DNA of 64,000 nt from Vigna angularis. Its lineage: Eukaryota > Streptophyta > Magnoliopsida > Fabales > Fabaceae. The stretch covers positions 13,144,001 through 13,208,000 of the forward strand of contig NC_068974.1 of NCBI RefSeq assembly GCF_016808095.1, read 5' to 3'. A model generated the notes under the pieces. It did not search any database. It was not told the origin of the DNA and saw only the letters and a list, made by a program, of their open reading frames with translations. Of this stretch, positions 20,417 through 32,898 are shown piece by piece. Made by a program: the position numbers and the translations under genes. Positions within the stretch are counted from its first letter, which is position 1; the number at the start of each line of letters is the position of its first letter.

Positions 20417-23145
20417 TGTAAGACCCATGAAAAAATATTTACCTTAATAGTAACAATTTTATTACTAGTAGTAATAAATTTCTTTGCGAATGAAAAATAT
20501 AATAAATTTATGTAAAAAATAAAATGTGAAAAGCTAAATAAGAAATTTTGGTAGCTTAATTGATAGAAAATTGTAGTGATTTCAAGAACATGGGTTCAAA
20601 TTCTTTTCTACCTTTTTGTTTTTTAAAAAAAAATTAATTAAAAAAAATTAAAAAAAACAAACTAAAAAAAATTAAATATTGATAGTGGATAAAGCATTTC
20701 AGATTTTAAGGTGTCAGAATCATTAAAAATGCACCCAAAACCCCTCTGAACGGACGCCAGGTGTCAAGCTGAGGGGAGTCAGAAATCAGATAGTGGAATG
20801 CAGGTGTCAGCAGAAGAGCGGACGTTCGTTTTAAACAAAACTGATTTTCTGAAATTCGCGTCACACTCTCTACATGCACTCTTCTTCTCTAAAATCTGAT
20901 CTTTCATTTCTCCTTCTTCTCTCTAAAAAGTTCTCCCTTCTCTCTACCAAAACTCACCCTTTCTCTTCTCCGATCTCCATTCAGGCACCATAGAAGAACT
21001 TTCGGCATCCTAAGCTTCAGTTTGAACCGATTGGTTTTGAGTTTTGAATGGGTAAGTTCTTCTTGTCCTTAGCCGTTCGTTCTTGTACACATGCAAACCA
21101 AGTTCTGGTTGCATGAGTTCTTAGTTTCATTATGAACCATTTTGGTCTATTGTTTAATTCTGGTTTGAAGAGTCGTTGAGCATTGAGGGTAGAAGGAATT
21201 GTAATCAGGCAAACCGTAATTGGTCTAGGATGTTCATTCACGCTCAGAGGTAAGGGAAGCTTATCTAATTTAATTGTATGTTCGGTGCTCGATCGTTGAT
21301 AATGAATGTATGTTGCTGAGTGGTTGAATGTATATAAAGTATGAATGCTGATATGATTGTTTATGTGGAATATGATTAATTAGCATGATATGGATTGTAC
21401 GAAGTATGAAATTTGATTATGATATGAATTTATAAAGTTATGAAATTATGTATTGAGAAATGAGTTGAAGATAAATGAATTCTGAATATGAAATTCCACT
21501 ATGATAGTGTACGTTCGTTATTGAATGGTCATTTACAGTTCGGTAATGGAAGTAAGCTTAGTTGAAATTGGACTCTTTCATTTGGAAAGAATCCTAGTTG
21601 AGGACGAGCATCTTCGTATGGTAATACTATGCTTGAGCGTTCGGCCAAGCATAGTTGCATCTGAGTATTCAGTAATAAACCTAAAATTTGTAAATATATG
21701 TATTTGTATATCTTAGTTATTCTTAAACACAATTTCAATAGTATTTTATTATATTCATTAGTCTTTCTATTATAAGTTTAGTAGTGCTCGGTCTCACACC
21801 AAGCTCTCAAAATGAGTAGTGCTCGGTCTTATACCAAGCGTTTGTACTCGTTTATGGTTTGATCTATCTTGATGAAATAGCGTTCGTCCAACTTCAGTAG
21901 AATTTCCCTTTATCGTGTTCGGTCATTGACTGACATTAGGTTTATGTATGTGAATTCTTCTAAAGTATGGTTCTTTAAACGTTTTGACGTGTCTACATTC
22001 ATTGGTTCCGGCCTAGAGCCTCAGTATTTGATATGTTCTTTAAGTGTTGGTTTGAGCTCACGAGAGTCAGTTCATTTAACTGATTCATGTTGTAAGTAAC
22101 GTTAGTCATATATTATATAATTGTACTTGGTTTCTTCCTCAATCTGACAGTAACCCTCTCGGTCTTATTCTATTCTGGAACGGGAGACTTCTCTAACTCG
22201 TTCCTAGTGTTCATCTTTGTTCTGAGTGAGGACTGAACGTTCGGTATTTGATGTTCTTAAAATCGGTGAACAAAGATGAAATTAAAATGATGGATAATGA
22301 AAGATGAAGAGAATATGAGAAGGATGAAATATTGTGGATTTTGAACGAGCGTTCCGGGGAGGAACGACTCATGAATGAATATTGGAATTTGTAAAGTATG
22401 AATGTGGTAATGCTAAGCTGGCGGTTCATCCTGATGTTCCGTGTGTACTCGTCCTCACGTAGAGGAGGGTAGGTCATGTGTGGGAACGACAGGAGGTCCT
22501 CGTCCTTAGGGGTACTTTGGACATATAGGACTAACCTCGGGTGGCATCTATTGAGGGCATCCCAGTTACTACATCACCCGGGTGCATGAACGTCGTAGCT
22601 ACATAGATTTCTTACAGTCCGGACAGTCAGTCTAGTAGTAGGCCTTGATTGAAACGTATGTTGGAATGTATCTTATGTGTTTGAATGTGAGAAATGTATG
22701 TTTATACTTGAATTAAATTACATAAGCTTACCCTGTGCTTTTCCTGTGTTGTCGGGTTTTGTACGTCTATCTTTGTCATTGCAATGATCATCCATGTGGA
22801 TGTGAGCAGAAGGAGACGAACTGCTGGAAGAGGCGCTGGAAGAAGAAAATTTCGTAGAGGTAGAAGTGAAGACCGAAAAATAGGACGTTCGATCAGTAGT
22901 TTAGCTATTTTGTAAGGTGGTCGTTCAATCACCTTCTCCTTTCGTTTTGTATGACCGTCTGATGTTGAGTTTTGTAAACCGTTCGGTCAAAATTGCTTAT
23001 CTTGTACAGTTAAGTTTGTAACTCTTTTTTGTAGGGCTGTTCGGCCATAACCGTATGTTCTCTTTTAGTGTAAGACTGATCTGAATTATTATGTAATGTG
23101 ATTATTCTAGTATATAGTTTTAGACTGTATTTTTGGGATGCTACA
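20417..23145 (+). repeat. chromovirus (Tekay/Del-like) LTR, probably solo
   Basis: Begins TGTAAGACCCATG and ends GGATGCTACA, the usual TGTAAGACC..TACA ends of this gypsy group. It holds a CT-rich leader (20870-20960) followed by a GGTAAG donor-like site near 21047, and many CGTTCGGT-type motifs. No internal gag-pol follows. The flanks CAACA and TAAGG do not match, so either the TSD has been lost or the 3' boundary is a rearrangement. Confidence 0.6.
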
Positions 23146-24668
23146 TAAGGCATTATTGAGGAATCCATTATGTAAGTGGTCATTAAGATATTAATATAAT
23201 AAAATAATATTAAAATAATAAATAATATTAAAAAATTGATGAATAGTAAAATTTTTGGACTATAAATAGCCAAGAGAGGGGAGGCTATTTTGCACAAAGA
23301 GAGGAAGAATCAAGTAGGAAACCTTGAGAAATAGAGAAGATAGAGTTAGGAAGAAATTTTTAGTTTAAGAAGAGTAGAGGTTTTGAAGAGTTTTCGGGAA
23401 AAACAAATTCGGAGCACGAGAAGTCTGGAACAGAGGTAGGGGAGCTAACCTTTCTAAGCTAATATATTATGATTTAGTATTGTGTTTATTACTATTCATG
23501 TCTTGAACTTTTGTGTGAATATTGTTAATGCTTAGTGTATATCTATCTATATTGAATTTCGGTGTTAATATTATATGTTGTTGTTTTGAATCTATAAATA
23601 AGAAATTTGTTAAAAACTAGTTGAGGAACACTTTGGCTAAGGAAAGACTTGGTACTTAAGTTTTCCATTGTGACACACCTCTCTTTCTTGGAAGTCTACT
23701 CGATATGTTTTTAACTTAAATCTTGTTGTACAGATTGAGTATTGTTAAATTATTATGCAATATATCTCGTTGGAATGAAAATGTCTGATGGATTAATGTT
23801 ATTGTGGTAGATATGGAATTATGAATTATAATTGTAATGGTAGGATAGAGAAATCTTAAAAACCGGAGTTGGTACATCCTTTATCATAGAGCATCCCTGG
23901 TCCAATCCAGTAAGTTGTGACTAGTCATATGTACTGGCGTTTATGGTGAGTTTGATTCGTCAAACATTTGATTCTTCTCCGATGACCATTTATTGTGATA
24001 TTTTAGTATTGTTAATTTATTTTGTGATATATTCAGTTTGTATGATTTCTGTGATGATTGTAATTTATTATATTGGATTTGAATTTATGCATCTGAACAT
24101 GATATGAGTATTATGGGATGATTTCGTAATGGTATAATATGAGTTGAGGAATGTGAGCATGGTATGAGTCTCGTAGAGAGATTCTGTAATGCCATGGTAT
24201 GTGTGTATATGTTGATGTTGAGGGTCCTGAAGTTGGAGGTTATCCTGATACTCTAATAATCATCTAGAAAGGATGAATTATGTGGTGAGAGGGGTAGGAG
24301 GTCAAAGTCTATGTGCTAGTTTTGGACATAGTGTTGAGGACTAAAAAGGCATCACAAGTGCGTAACCTCCCGTTGATCGCTCATCAACATAGCATCGGGA
24401 TAAGTGTCTATTGGGTATTGTGGAATGTGTGTCCATTGAGTATTGTGGAACGAGTGTATATTGAGTATTGTGGAACAAATGTCTATCAAGTATTGTGGGA
24501 TGAGTGTCGATTAATATCTATGATGCGATTGTTGTATGATGGTATGAGTCTGTCTCACATAATTATTATATCTACTTGTTTGTGTTTGTGTTTGGGTATG
24601 TGCGATTGTATAATTCGTTATACGGGAGCAGATGAAGGAATGTCGTCTGACTCACTGCCAATGAAGAG
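23146..24668 (+). repeat. chromovirus-type LTR fragment (E+)
   Basis: Matches the inverted fragment 18371-19400, including CTATAAATAGCCAAG near 23262 and GATGTTGAGGGTCC near 24213, and continues past it to 24668, where Athila LTR sequence starts. It lacks its TGTAAGACC start. A 121-residue frame at 24313-24678 crosses a tandem repeat and is not a gene. Confidence 0.65.
24403..24510. repeat. ~25-bp tandem repeat, four units
   Basis: Units of the form GTGTCTATTGGGTATTGTGGAA recur about every 25-26 bp with substitutions. They lie inside the LTR fragment 23146-24668. Confidence 0.75.
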
Positions 24669-25130
24669 AAAGATATAAACCCTAGGACGTCCTAAAGCTT
24701 ATATATTATTCTAAAAATTACAGAAAACTAGGCCCAAGCCTAAAATAATGGTGCTCAGCAGTAAAATACCGCTCAATGGTAAGTGTGTTTGTTGAATTCT
24801 TCCCCTCAGTTGCACTTTCACCCCTCAGTGGTGCCAACAAGTGTTAAGTAGTGCCGCTCAGCGGTAAAATGGCGCTGAGAGGTACTTGCGACTTCTCTTC
24901 TTTTGCACTTTTTGTGTTCTTTTCTGATTCCATCTTTATCCTTCTTCACTTCTTTCATCAAATTCACCATAAAACCTGCATAAAACATTGAAATCAAGCA
25001 TAAACCTGTCCAACTCTCTTATTTCCAAAAATGTAAGCAAAAAAATTATTCCAAGCTAGTTTCTAAGTGTTAAAGGTTGCTTTTAGTATTTATTTTAGGC
25101 ATGAAAATAGCAGTTTTTCAACTGTTATCA
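24669..25130 (-). repeat. truncated 3' LTR of element A
   Basis: On the minus strand it begins TGATAACAGTTGAAAAACTG at 25130 and ends after CCTAGGGTTTATATCTTT, where it joins unrelated LTR sequence. About 820 bp of the 3' part are missing compared with LTR B. It matches 36057-36413 and 36917-37350 in the opposite orientation. Confidence 0.85.
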
Positions 25131-25148
25131 CAACCCTAAACTTAGAAC
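25131..25148 (-). other. polypurine tract of element A
   Basis: On the minus strand AAGTTTAGGGTTG directly precedes the LTR start TGATAACAG. AAGTTTGGGG-type tracts before the 3' LTR are usual for Athila/Tat elements; the preceding GAGGACAAGCAAAGTTC is also typical. Confidence 0.75.
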
Positions 25149-26400
25149 TTTGCTTGTCCTCAAGCAAACAAGATGTAACTCAATCTTCTACCAATCAATA
25201 CAATGGTTCACCCCATTCAAAAATCCTCTTTTCAAGATAAGTAAGTACTCAATTAAGCTCATGACAAAGACTTCAATCAAGACATGCACATGCTTTAGTG
25301 TTCACACAATCACCTAATATCCAACAAATGCTACTTTTCATGAATGATCAATCAACTAAGCATGGATGTTCATGTGCTCATGGAATCTTTCCTCACTAGA
25401 TAAAGTGTTTCACTCAAACACACAAGTGTATAAGAGGTATTCACTCATTCACTCTACTATCACAATGTCACATGAATTGGCTTTGCCTTTCATTTAACCA
25501 CAATCAAATACATTCACAAACATGCATCATCACAAGGACTTTTCAATGGCTTATAATGTGGCTGGCCTAACAAGAAAATTGGTTTTTCTAGATCACAAAA
25601 CCCTTGAGTTAAGAGAATCATCTAACACAATCATTCTTACTTATTCCCAACTTTCCTTTTGCATTGAGCTTTTCTTTTTCTTCTCTTTTCTTTCTCTTTT
25701 TCTTTTTCTTTTCACATACTTAGTTCTTAGCTCAATGCTTTTTATTTTTCCTTTTTCTAAATTTCCCAACAACCCAAACTTGAACATTTATCAATACCAC
25801 CAGATATTTTCTACTTAACTCAAGGTAAAACTTTTCACAAGCGATTTTCAAATCATGTTCAAGGCTAAGGGTTCAAAGGATAGAACACATAGTGCTCTCT
25901 TTTGTGGGGCTAAAATCATGCCTTTGGCTAATAAAACGGTTACCAATAAATGACCTTGATCATATGATGCAAACAAGCAATTGATTCAATCATAGAAAAC
26001 CTGGGCAAAGTCATTCATACATTCAAAGTAATAGCATTCAATCACAACAACTCTGGAGCTCAAAGCCTCACATATAAGCTCATTCACATTCCACATATAC
26101 ACATCCTGCTTAGTATCATAATCACAATCACAACATCATGCATTTGTTCACAAAGCTTGTGAACCATATGTATAAGCATATAATGTGCACAGTCTCAACA
26201 TCACTCAATATCAAAGCATCATCAAGCATTACTTATCAAACAACAATCATAAGCAAACATCATAACAGACAAAGTTTCCAATTGAGTACATCAAACCCTA
26301 TTCTAAAAACAGAAACAAGTAAGTTCAGAACACTGGGTTGCCTCCCAGTAAGCGCTTGTCTAACGTCACGAGCCTGACCCAACATCTCAAGGATCAACCA
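25149..26400 (-). other. non-coding 3' internal region of element A
   Basis: About 1.2 kb without coding sequence between integrase and the 3' LTR, normal for Athila/Tat. On the minus strand near 26335-26385 it carries GGGTCAGGCTCGTGACGTTA and GCTTACTGGGAGGCAACCC, phrases I recognise as common downstream of pol in this group. The rest is T/C-rich or repetitive, with no hairpin array obvious to me. Confidence 0.65.
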
Positions 26401-26479
26401 ACTGCATCATTGTGGACAAGCGTTGTACTTCTCCTCCTAGATAAGGCTTGAGCCGTTGATCATTCACCACCCAACTTCT

Positions 26480-27666
26480 CTATGGATCATCAGTAGCTGG
26501 AGCAAGTAATTCAATTGCTCCATGTGGATGCACACCTTTTACTATGAATGGTCCTGACCATTTTGTCTTCAACTTTCCAGGAAATAACTTCAATCTTGAG
26601 TTGAATAATAGCACCTGCTGCCCTGGATTAAAGACTTTCTTCACCAGCTTCCTGTCATGATAAAACTTAATCTTTTCTTTATAAGCCCTGGGTGAATCAT
26701 ATGCATGTAACCGCATTTCTTCAAGCTCCAAAATCTGCCTTCTGCGTGTGCTCTGAGTTTCATAAGGATCAAAATTCAAGAATTTTAAAGCCCAAAAAGC
26801 TTTATGCTCCAACTTTACTGGCAAATGACATGCTTTCCCATAGACTAATTGAAAAGGTGATAATCCCATAGATGTCTTCATTGTCGTCCTATAAGCCCAA
26901 AGAGCATCATCCAGTTTTAGTGACCAATCCTTTCTTGATGAAGCAATGGTTTTCTCCAGGATCCTTTTTATCTCTCTGTTAGATACCTCAGCTTGTCCAT
27001 TGGTTTGTGGATGATAAGGTGCAGCTACCTTATGTCTCACTCCATAATGTTTGAGTACTTTTCCTAGCTGATAATTGTAGAAATAAGATCCCCTATCACT
27101 AATCAGCACTCTTGGAGTTCCAAAGCGTGAAAATATCTACTTCTTCAAAAATTTGATTACAGTGCTGACATCATTTTTAGGACAAGCTAATGCTTCCACC
27201 CACTTACTCACATAATCCACTGCTACCAATATGTATTCATTGTTGAAAGATGGAGGAAAGGGTCCCACAAAGTCAATACCCCAGCAATCAAAAACCTGAA
27301 CCTCTAAAATGCCCTGTAATGGCATCTCATGACGTCTGGTAATCGTCCCTGCTCTTTGAAACTTATCACAATTTCTAGCATGATTATGAGCATCTTTAAA
27401 TAGAGTTGGCCAATAAAACCCTGATTGGAGAACTTTTGTTGTTGTTCTTTCTCCATTAAAATGTCTCCCATAAGGTGAATCGTGAAATGCCAGAGAATTC
27501 CTTCTGCTTCTTCATTTGTCACACATCTCCTCAGAAGATTATATGCTCCAATTTTGAACAAATAAGGATCGTCCCAGGCAAACTGCTTGGCATCATGCAA
27601 AAATTTCTTTCTTTGTTGCCAATTTAGATCTTTTGGCATTACCCTTGAAGCTTTGAAATTACCCAT
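26480..27666 (-). pseudogene. pol: gypsy integrase, element A (broken)
   Basis: Integrase inserts the cDNA. Three pieces are seen. 27304-27666 has the zinc-binding N-terminal region ([18 protein letters not shown]), with key His/Cys residues altered after a frame change. 27137-27325 has the first catalytic Asp in [12 protein letters not shown] and the block [14 protein letters not shown]. After a stop, 26480-27109 supplies the second Asp (LISDRGSYF) and the Glu in [18 protein letters not shown], then the C-terminal region with WAYRTTMKT and [16 protein letters not shown] stop at 26480 cuts the usual tail. The overlap of the first two pieces marks a frameshift near 27310. Confidence 0.88.
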
Positions 27667-27684
27667 ATTAGCAAACCATGACCT

Positions 27685-28008
27685 CTACTGAATATACATG
27701 AGTGCTTCATCTGAAAAAGATTCCCAGATCTCTGATTCCTTGCTAGTGACCTCCTTGTTGAGTAGCCGTGATAAATGATCAACAATCAAGTTCTCACTCC
27801 CTTCCTTATCACGGATCTCCATATCAAATTCTTGCAAGAGTAGTACCCATCTAATCAGACGTGGCTTAGAGTCTGGCTTTGTCAACAAATATTTGATAAC
27901 TGCATGATCTGTATAAATAATCACCTTAGGCCCAATAAGATAAGGTCTAAATTTCTCTAAAGCATACACTATGGCTAGGAACTCTTTCTCAGTAGTAGCA
28001 TAATTCAA
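27685..28008 (-). pseudogene. pol: gypsy RNase H, element A
   Basis: Contains [31 protein letters not shown] and the C-terminal DHLSRL block of the Ty3-gypsy RNase H that degrades the RNA template. It is out of frame with the RT upstream (the shift is near 28060-28080, where the DASD..E region is garbled) and separated from integrase by a stop near 27685. Confidence 0.87.
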
Positions 28009-28019
28009 CTGAGCATCAT

Positions 28020-30128
28020 TCAGAACTTTGTTGGCGTAATAAATTGGATGAAAGATCTACTCTTTTCGCAGGCCAAGAACGACTCCATTGCATAATCACT
28101 AGCATCACACAGTAGCTCAAAATTTTTATTCCAATATGGAGCTATAATCACTGGAGCTAACACTAATTTACTCTTCAATGTGTCAAAAGCTTTCAAAAAT
28201 TCTTCATTCATCACAAAAGGGTCATCCTTCATAAGAAGATTACTCAATGGTTTAGCAATATTTGAAAAATCTTTGATGAATCTTCTGTATAATCCAGCAT
28301 GACCTAGAAAACTCCTGATTCCCTTTACATTTGTTGGTGAAGGCAGTTTCTCAATGACTTCTACTTTGGCTTTATCTACCTCAATCCCTTTAGCAGAAAT
28401 TTTATATCCCAGCACAATTCCTTCTGTTACCATGAAATGACATTTCTCCCAATTAAGAACAAGATTTGTCTGAACACATCTTTTAAGAACAATATCCAAA
28501 CTAGACAAACACCTTTGGAAAAAATTTCCAAAGACTGAAAAATCATCCATGAAGACTTCAATGCACTTTTCTAGGAGATCTGCAAAAATTGCCTGCATAC
28601 ACCTTTGAAATGTAGCTGGAGCATTACATAATCCAAATGGCATCTTTCTGTAGGCAAATATATCAAAAGGACAAGTGAAGGTCGTCTTCTCTTGGTCTTT
28701 TGGATCTACCACAATTTGATTGTATCCAGAATATCCATCTAGAAAGCAATAAAAGGCTTGACCTGCTAATCTCTCCGACATCTGGTCAATGAAAGGAAGA
28801 GGAAAATGATCCTTCCTAGTGGCTTTATTTATCTTCCTGTAATCAATGCACATTCGCCATCCAGTAATCTTCCGAGTAGGAATAAGTTCATTCTTCTCAT
28901 TATGAATTACTGTCATCCTGCCTTTCTTTGGAACCACCTATACTGGACTTACCCATTCACTGTCAAAGATTGGATAAATGATACCAGCTTCCAAAAGTTT
29001 CAACACTTCTTTTCTAACCACCTCCTTCATTACAGGATTTAACCTTCTCTGTGGTTGAGCACTCGGTCTATAATCATCTTCCATAAAGATCTTATGCATA
29101 AAATAAGTTGGGCTAATACCTTTAAGATATGAGATTGACCACCCAATTGCTTGTTTGTTAACTTTCAAAATTTCTATCAACTGTTCTTCTTCTTTTGGAA
29201 ACAAAGAGTTACTGATGATGACTGGCTTTGTTCCATCTTCTTCTAGAAAAACATACTTCAGATGTGATGGTAGTATTTTTAATTCTAACTTTTTTGCTTT
29301 GACTTCTTCTTCCTTATCAATTATCTCAAACTTGGCATCCTTCACTGGAATCTCCTTCAATGTTTCCAAGTCCATCATACATTCTTCAATTAATTTCTCT
29401 TCTCCTTCATCTAAATCTACACAAGCATCAATAAGAGTTTTTTCTAATGAAGAAGCATAACGCACCATCCTTTCTTGCACCATACAAACTTCATCAAGTT
29501 CGTCAAGTTGAAAACATGCTTTATCATCATTTGGATATGTCATGGCTTTGAATACGTCAAAGTTTACTTCTTCATCATGAACTCTCACTTTAAGCTTACC
29601 ATTCTCTACATTAATTAAAACTCTAGCAGACTTCATAAAAGGTCTCCCAAGAATGAGAGGCACATCACCATTCCCTTCCATCTCCATTACAATAAAATCT
29701 ACTGGGAATACAAACTTGTCAACCTTCACTAAAACGTCTTCAACCACTCCATATGGATATTTAAGAGACCTATCTGCCAATTGAAGAGCCATTCTGGTAG
29801 GTTTGAGTTCCAAACCCTCAATTGTTTTAAACATGGATAGCGGCATTAAATTAATGCTAGCTCCCAAATCAATCAATGCTCTTCCAACTTCCAAGTCTTC
29901 AATGGTGCACAGAATAGTGAAGCTTCCTGGATCTTTAAGCTTAGGTGGTAATTTATGTATGATTACACTATAGTTACCCTGTACTTTGATAGTTTCCTTC
30001 TCAATGTACTTGCTTTTCTTTGTAAGGAGTTCCTTCAAAAATTTTGCATATGATGGCATCTGTTGCAATGCTTCAGAGAATGGTATAGTAATCTCCAGCT
30101 TCTTAAACAACTCCATGAATCTTTCCAA
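28020..30128 (-). pseudogene. pol: gypsy protease and reverse transcriptase, element A
   Basis: The first part (28938-30128) has the aspartic protease site RALIDLGASINLMP with the catalytic Asp near residue 87; DLGAS in place of DSGAS is usual in Athila/Tat. It then runs through an acidic linker to the RT start (EAGIIYPIFDSEWVSPV). A TAG replaces a Gln codon at about 28938. The second part (28020-28937) holds the RT core: IDYRKINKATRKDHFPLPFI, FLDGYSGYNQI, and the FMDDF active site near residue 130. The 3' part is frameshifted before RNase H. It cannot be translated through. Confidence 0.92.
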
Positions 30129-30139
30129 CTTTTTTTCTT

Positions 30140-30350
30140 TCTCCTTCCTTGAATAATTCTTTGGATAAGGAAGTGGTTTTTCAAACTCTTTTTCTTTTTA
30201 TCTCTCACCTATCTCCTCTCTCTCTTTCTTTTTCCATTCATCTTCTTCTTCTTTCTTTTTCTCTCTCTCAACTCTTTCTTTCCACTCACATGTTTCTTTT
30301 TCACTCTCATTTTCTTTCTCCTCTCTTTCTATTTTTCTCTTCTCTAACAC
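30140..30350 (-). repeat. purine-rich (minus strand) linker between gag and pro
   Basis: About 200 bp of almost pure CT on the plus strand, encoding a Lys/Glu-rich linker on the minus strand with interruptions. It looks like low-complexity expansion within the element. Confidence 0.6.
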
Positions 30351-30359
30351 CTTACCACT

Positions 30360-31547
30360 TCATGTAACAATAGTCTTACACTCCTCTCTGAGATTACCAT
30401 TTTTCATCTTGTCAACTATTTGCTCAATATGGATCTTCATATTTTTAAATGCAACTTCCACATTCTTACAATAAGATGCATTCGTCTTCAAGAATTGTTG
30501 GAAAGTCTCATCAAGTTTTGTTGTCTTCCCAGATGGAGTAGGTTGTGTTTGCCTTCTTTGCTGTTGCCATTGAACCATTGATACATTTTGTATCTCTTGT
30601 GGTAATTGAGAAAGTTTCTTAATGACTTCTTCCAACTACTGAGAAATAATCTTATTTTGAATAAGCAGGGCATCATTTGATTGAAATTGTAGCAACTCCT
30701 TCTGACTAGGAGCTCCTCTTTCACTGTTCAGCTCATTGTCATTAGTAGCCATGTTTTCAATTATTCCAGTTGCTTCCTCTAGAGTCTTCCATTTAATATT
30801 GCCTCCAGCTGAGGCGTCTAGCATTAACTTGGTTTGTGAACCAAGACCTCCAAGGAAGAATAGGACTACTTCTACTTTGTCAAATCCATGCGTGGGAGTC
30901 TTTCTTAAAAGGCTTTTGTACCTATCCCATGCATGACCTAGTAATTCCTCCATGCCTTGCCTGAAAGATGAGATCTCTTGCTTCCCTTTGTTGACCTTGG
31001 ATTGTGGGAAGTATTTATTCCAAAACTTGGCCACCACAGCTTCCCACTCTGTAAAGCTCCTTTCTAGAAAAGAATTCAACCAAAGCTTAGCATTGCCTCC
31101 CAATGAGAAAGGAAATAAGATTAGTTTGATTGCTTCGTTAGGCACCTCATTTATCTTTACTGTATTGCAAATTTCATTAAAGGTTGTGAGGTGCTCATAT
31201 GGGCTTTCATGTGACAACCCATTAAATTGATTACTCTTAATCAGTTGGATTAACGCTGGTTTCACCTCCATGTTGGCTGCATTGACCCTCGGTCTTACTA
31301 TGCTGTTAAAATGTTGAGGGCCAACCACATTGGTGTAATCTGCAAGAGTCCGTCTAACATTATTATTCTCCATCTCCTCAGTGCTATGGTGAGAACCTTG
31401 TGGTGAAGGTGTTAAAAGATCTTCCGGAGGAGGGAATAGTTCTCTAGATGTATGGATTCTTCTTCTCCATCTACACTCGTCTAAGCCTTCAAGAAGAGGT
31501 TCTGAGATTTTCTTGCTTCTAGTTCGAATTGCTTCCTGCATACACAA
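30360..31547 (-). pseudogene. gag: gypsy Gag, element A (one stop)
   Basis: The 303-residue first part contains the Athila/Tat Gag start region (a residue run ending in NAANMEVKPALIQLIKS) and the retrotransposon Gag core (FNGLSHESPYEHLTTFNEIC, LGGNAKLWLNS, WNKYFPQSKVNKGKQEI). A TAG at about 30636 interrupts it, and the same frame continues to 30360 with a Gln-rich and helical region. I see no CCHC knuckle. Downstream, a Lys/Glu-rich linker is written in a strongly purine-rich minus strand (30140-30350). Confidence 0.88.
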
Positions 31548-31762
31548 GAAAACAAGTCCCTAGAAAAATTTGTTAGCACAAAAAGATAGAGAAGATATAA
31601 AATAAGAGATAAGAAGATAAAATAAAAACAGAAAAATAAAAACAGAAAAATAAAAACAGAAAAACAAAAATAAAAATTCAAAATTTGGAATTTAAAATTT
31701 AAAATTCAAAAACAAGTCAAAGATAATCAATAATCACACAAATAAACTAGTTAAACCACGAG

Positions 31763-31780
31763 TCCCCAACAACAGCATCA
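31763..31780 (-). other. decayed primer-binding site of element A
   Basis: On the minus strand TGATGCTGTTGTTGGGGA lies a few bases after the LTR end. It aligns with the Athila/Tat primer site TGGCGCCGTTGCCGGGGA; most of the differences are C-to-T or G-to-A, as expected from methylation decay. Its position is fixed by the LTR end proven by the TSD of LTR B. Confidence 0.65.
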
Positions 31781-31786
31781 AAAACT

Positions 31787-32802
31787 TGATGACAAATTTA
31801 TGAACACCGAAAAACGGCGCCAAAAACTTGTTTAACCCTTGGCAAGTGTGACCGAATCGTATCAAGTAATAAACTCGGTAAGACCAAGTTTCGTTCTCCC
31901 AAAGGACTCACGACCTAGTTAGTTATATGATTTCTTGATTATTAAAGACTTGAGAACAAATTGTTATAAGTTTGAAATGCAAAAGACAAAAAGTAAACAT
32001 GTATGCATGCATCTATCAATGGGAAAGAAGAAATAAAACACGTGAATTGAAATATGTGGATAAGGATGTTGTTGGGGCAATCAATTTCATCTTATCCACT
32101 CTCATATATTTTAGGAATTCATCATTCTTTTCATCAATGTTAATGCCACTCTCTAAATTACCTTAAACCCGATGTCTCAGCAAAGAAAGCCTAATCATAA
32201 TCACTAGTTTACAATGTCTTATCTCCCTAGCAATTAATCATGCATTATAGTGCATGAAAGCTTAACAGAAACCAACCATCATATTCCTATGTCTAGGTTT
32301 ATACTACTGTTGGGAGAGTTTCCCCGGATCTAGATTTTACCGTATGTGTCGATATCAATAAAACCAATAATCATGACATCGAATGAGTTAAACAATGCAT
32401 GCTTTGAGCAAAGAGGAAAAACCTTAACTAATGATGAAAGAAAGCATGTATCATAAATATGATGTTTAAACACAAAATTCCATATATGAGAGCTTCAAAA
32501 GATTTCATTGATTCCCCAACAACAAGAAGAGTTTAGTTCACCGTATTCATGATGAAACTAGATGAAATACAATGAAAGAGTGAAAGATAGAACCTTAGAA
32601 AGTTGAGTAGGTAGCCTTAGCATCGAAGATCTTCCTTCAAGGGGTGGAAAGGTGTGTGTTTGATTCGTACTCTGCTAAAGATATAAACCCTAGGACGTCC
32701 TAAAGCTTATATATTATTCTAAAACTTACAGAAAAGTAGGCCCCAACCCAAAATAATGGCGCTAAGCGGTAAAATACCGCTCAGAGGTAAAATACCGCTC
32801 AG
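31787..32802 (-). repeat. 5' LTR of element A, interrupted
   Basis: On the minus strand it ends ATTTGTCATCA at 31787. It contains an older primer-site-like TGGCGCCGTTTTTCGG (31807-31822) inside the LTR. At 32802 it is entered, inside an ACCGCTCAGCGGT-type palindrome, by TGTAAGACC sequence. The first ~270 bp of the LTR are not found beyond that. Confidence 0.82.
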
Positions 32803-32898
32803 TGTAAGACCTGTATAAATAAAATGATTTATTACCTTAAGTATTTTATTTTGTGGTATTATATAATAAATTGTGATGAAAAAACAATATTGAGAAAT
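32803..32898 (+). repeat. start of a TGTAAGACC chromovirus-type LTR (G)
   Basis: TGTAAGACCTGTATAAATAAA begins right after CTCAG in the LTR of element A. It is interrupted at 32898 by a solo LTR and resumes at 34433. No far end or matching CTCAG TSD was found. Confidence 0.55.

Larger units (their letters stand above)
24669..32802 (-). mobile_element. Athila/Tat-type Ty3-gypsy retrotransposon A, decayed
   Basis: On the minus strand: interrupted 5' LTR (31787-32802), decayed primer site, gag, protease, RT, RNase H, integrase, the long non-coding 3' region typical of this group, polypurine tract, and a truncated 3' LTR (24669-25130). Several stops and frameshifts show it cannot encode its proteins. 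The 5' LTR is entered at 32803 by a TGTAAGACC element. The outer flanks are lost, so no TSD is seen. Confidence 0.9.

Noticed and set aside
31807..31822. TGGCGCCGTT-type primer site as the active primer site of element A
   Set aside because: The TSD of LTR B shows that the LTR continues to TCATCA, so this site is inside the LTR. It is reported as a finding instead.
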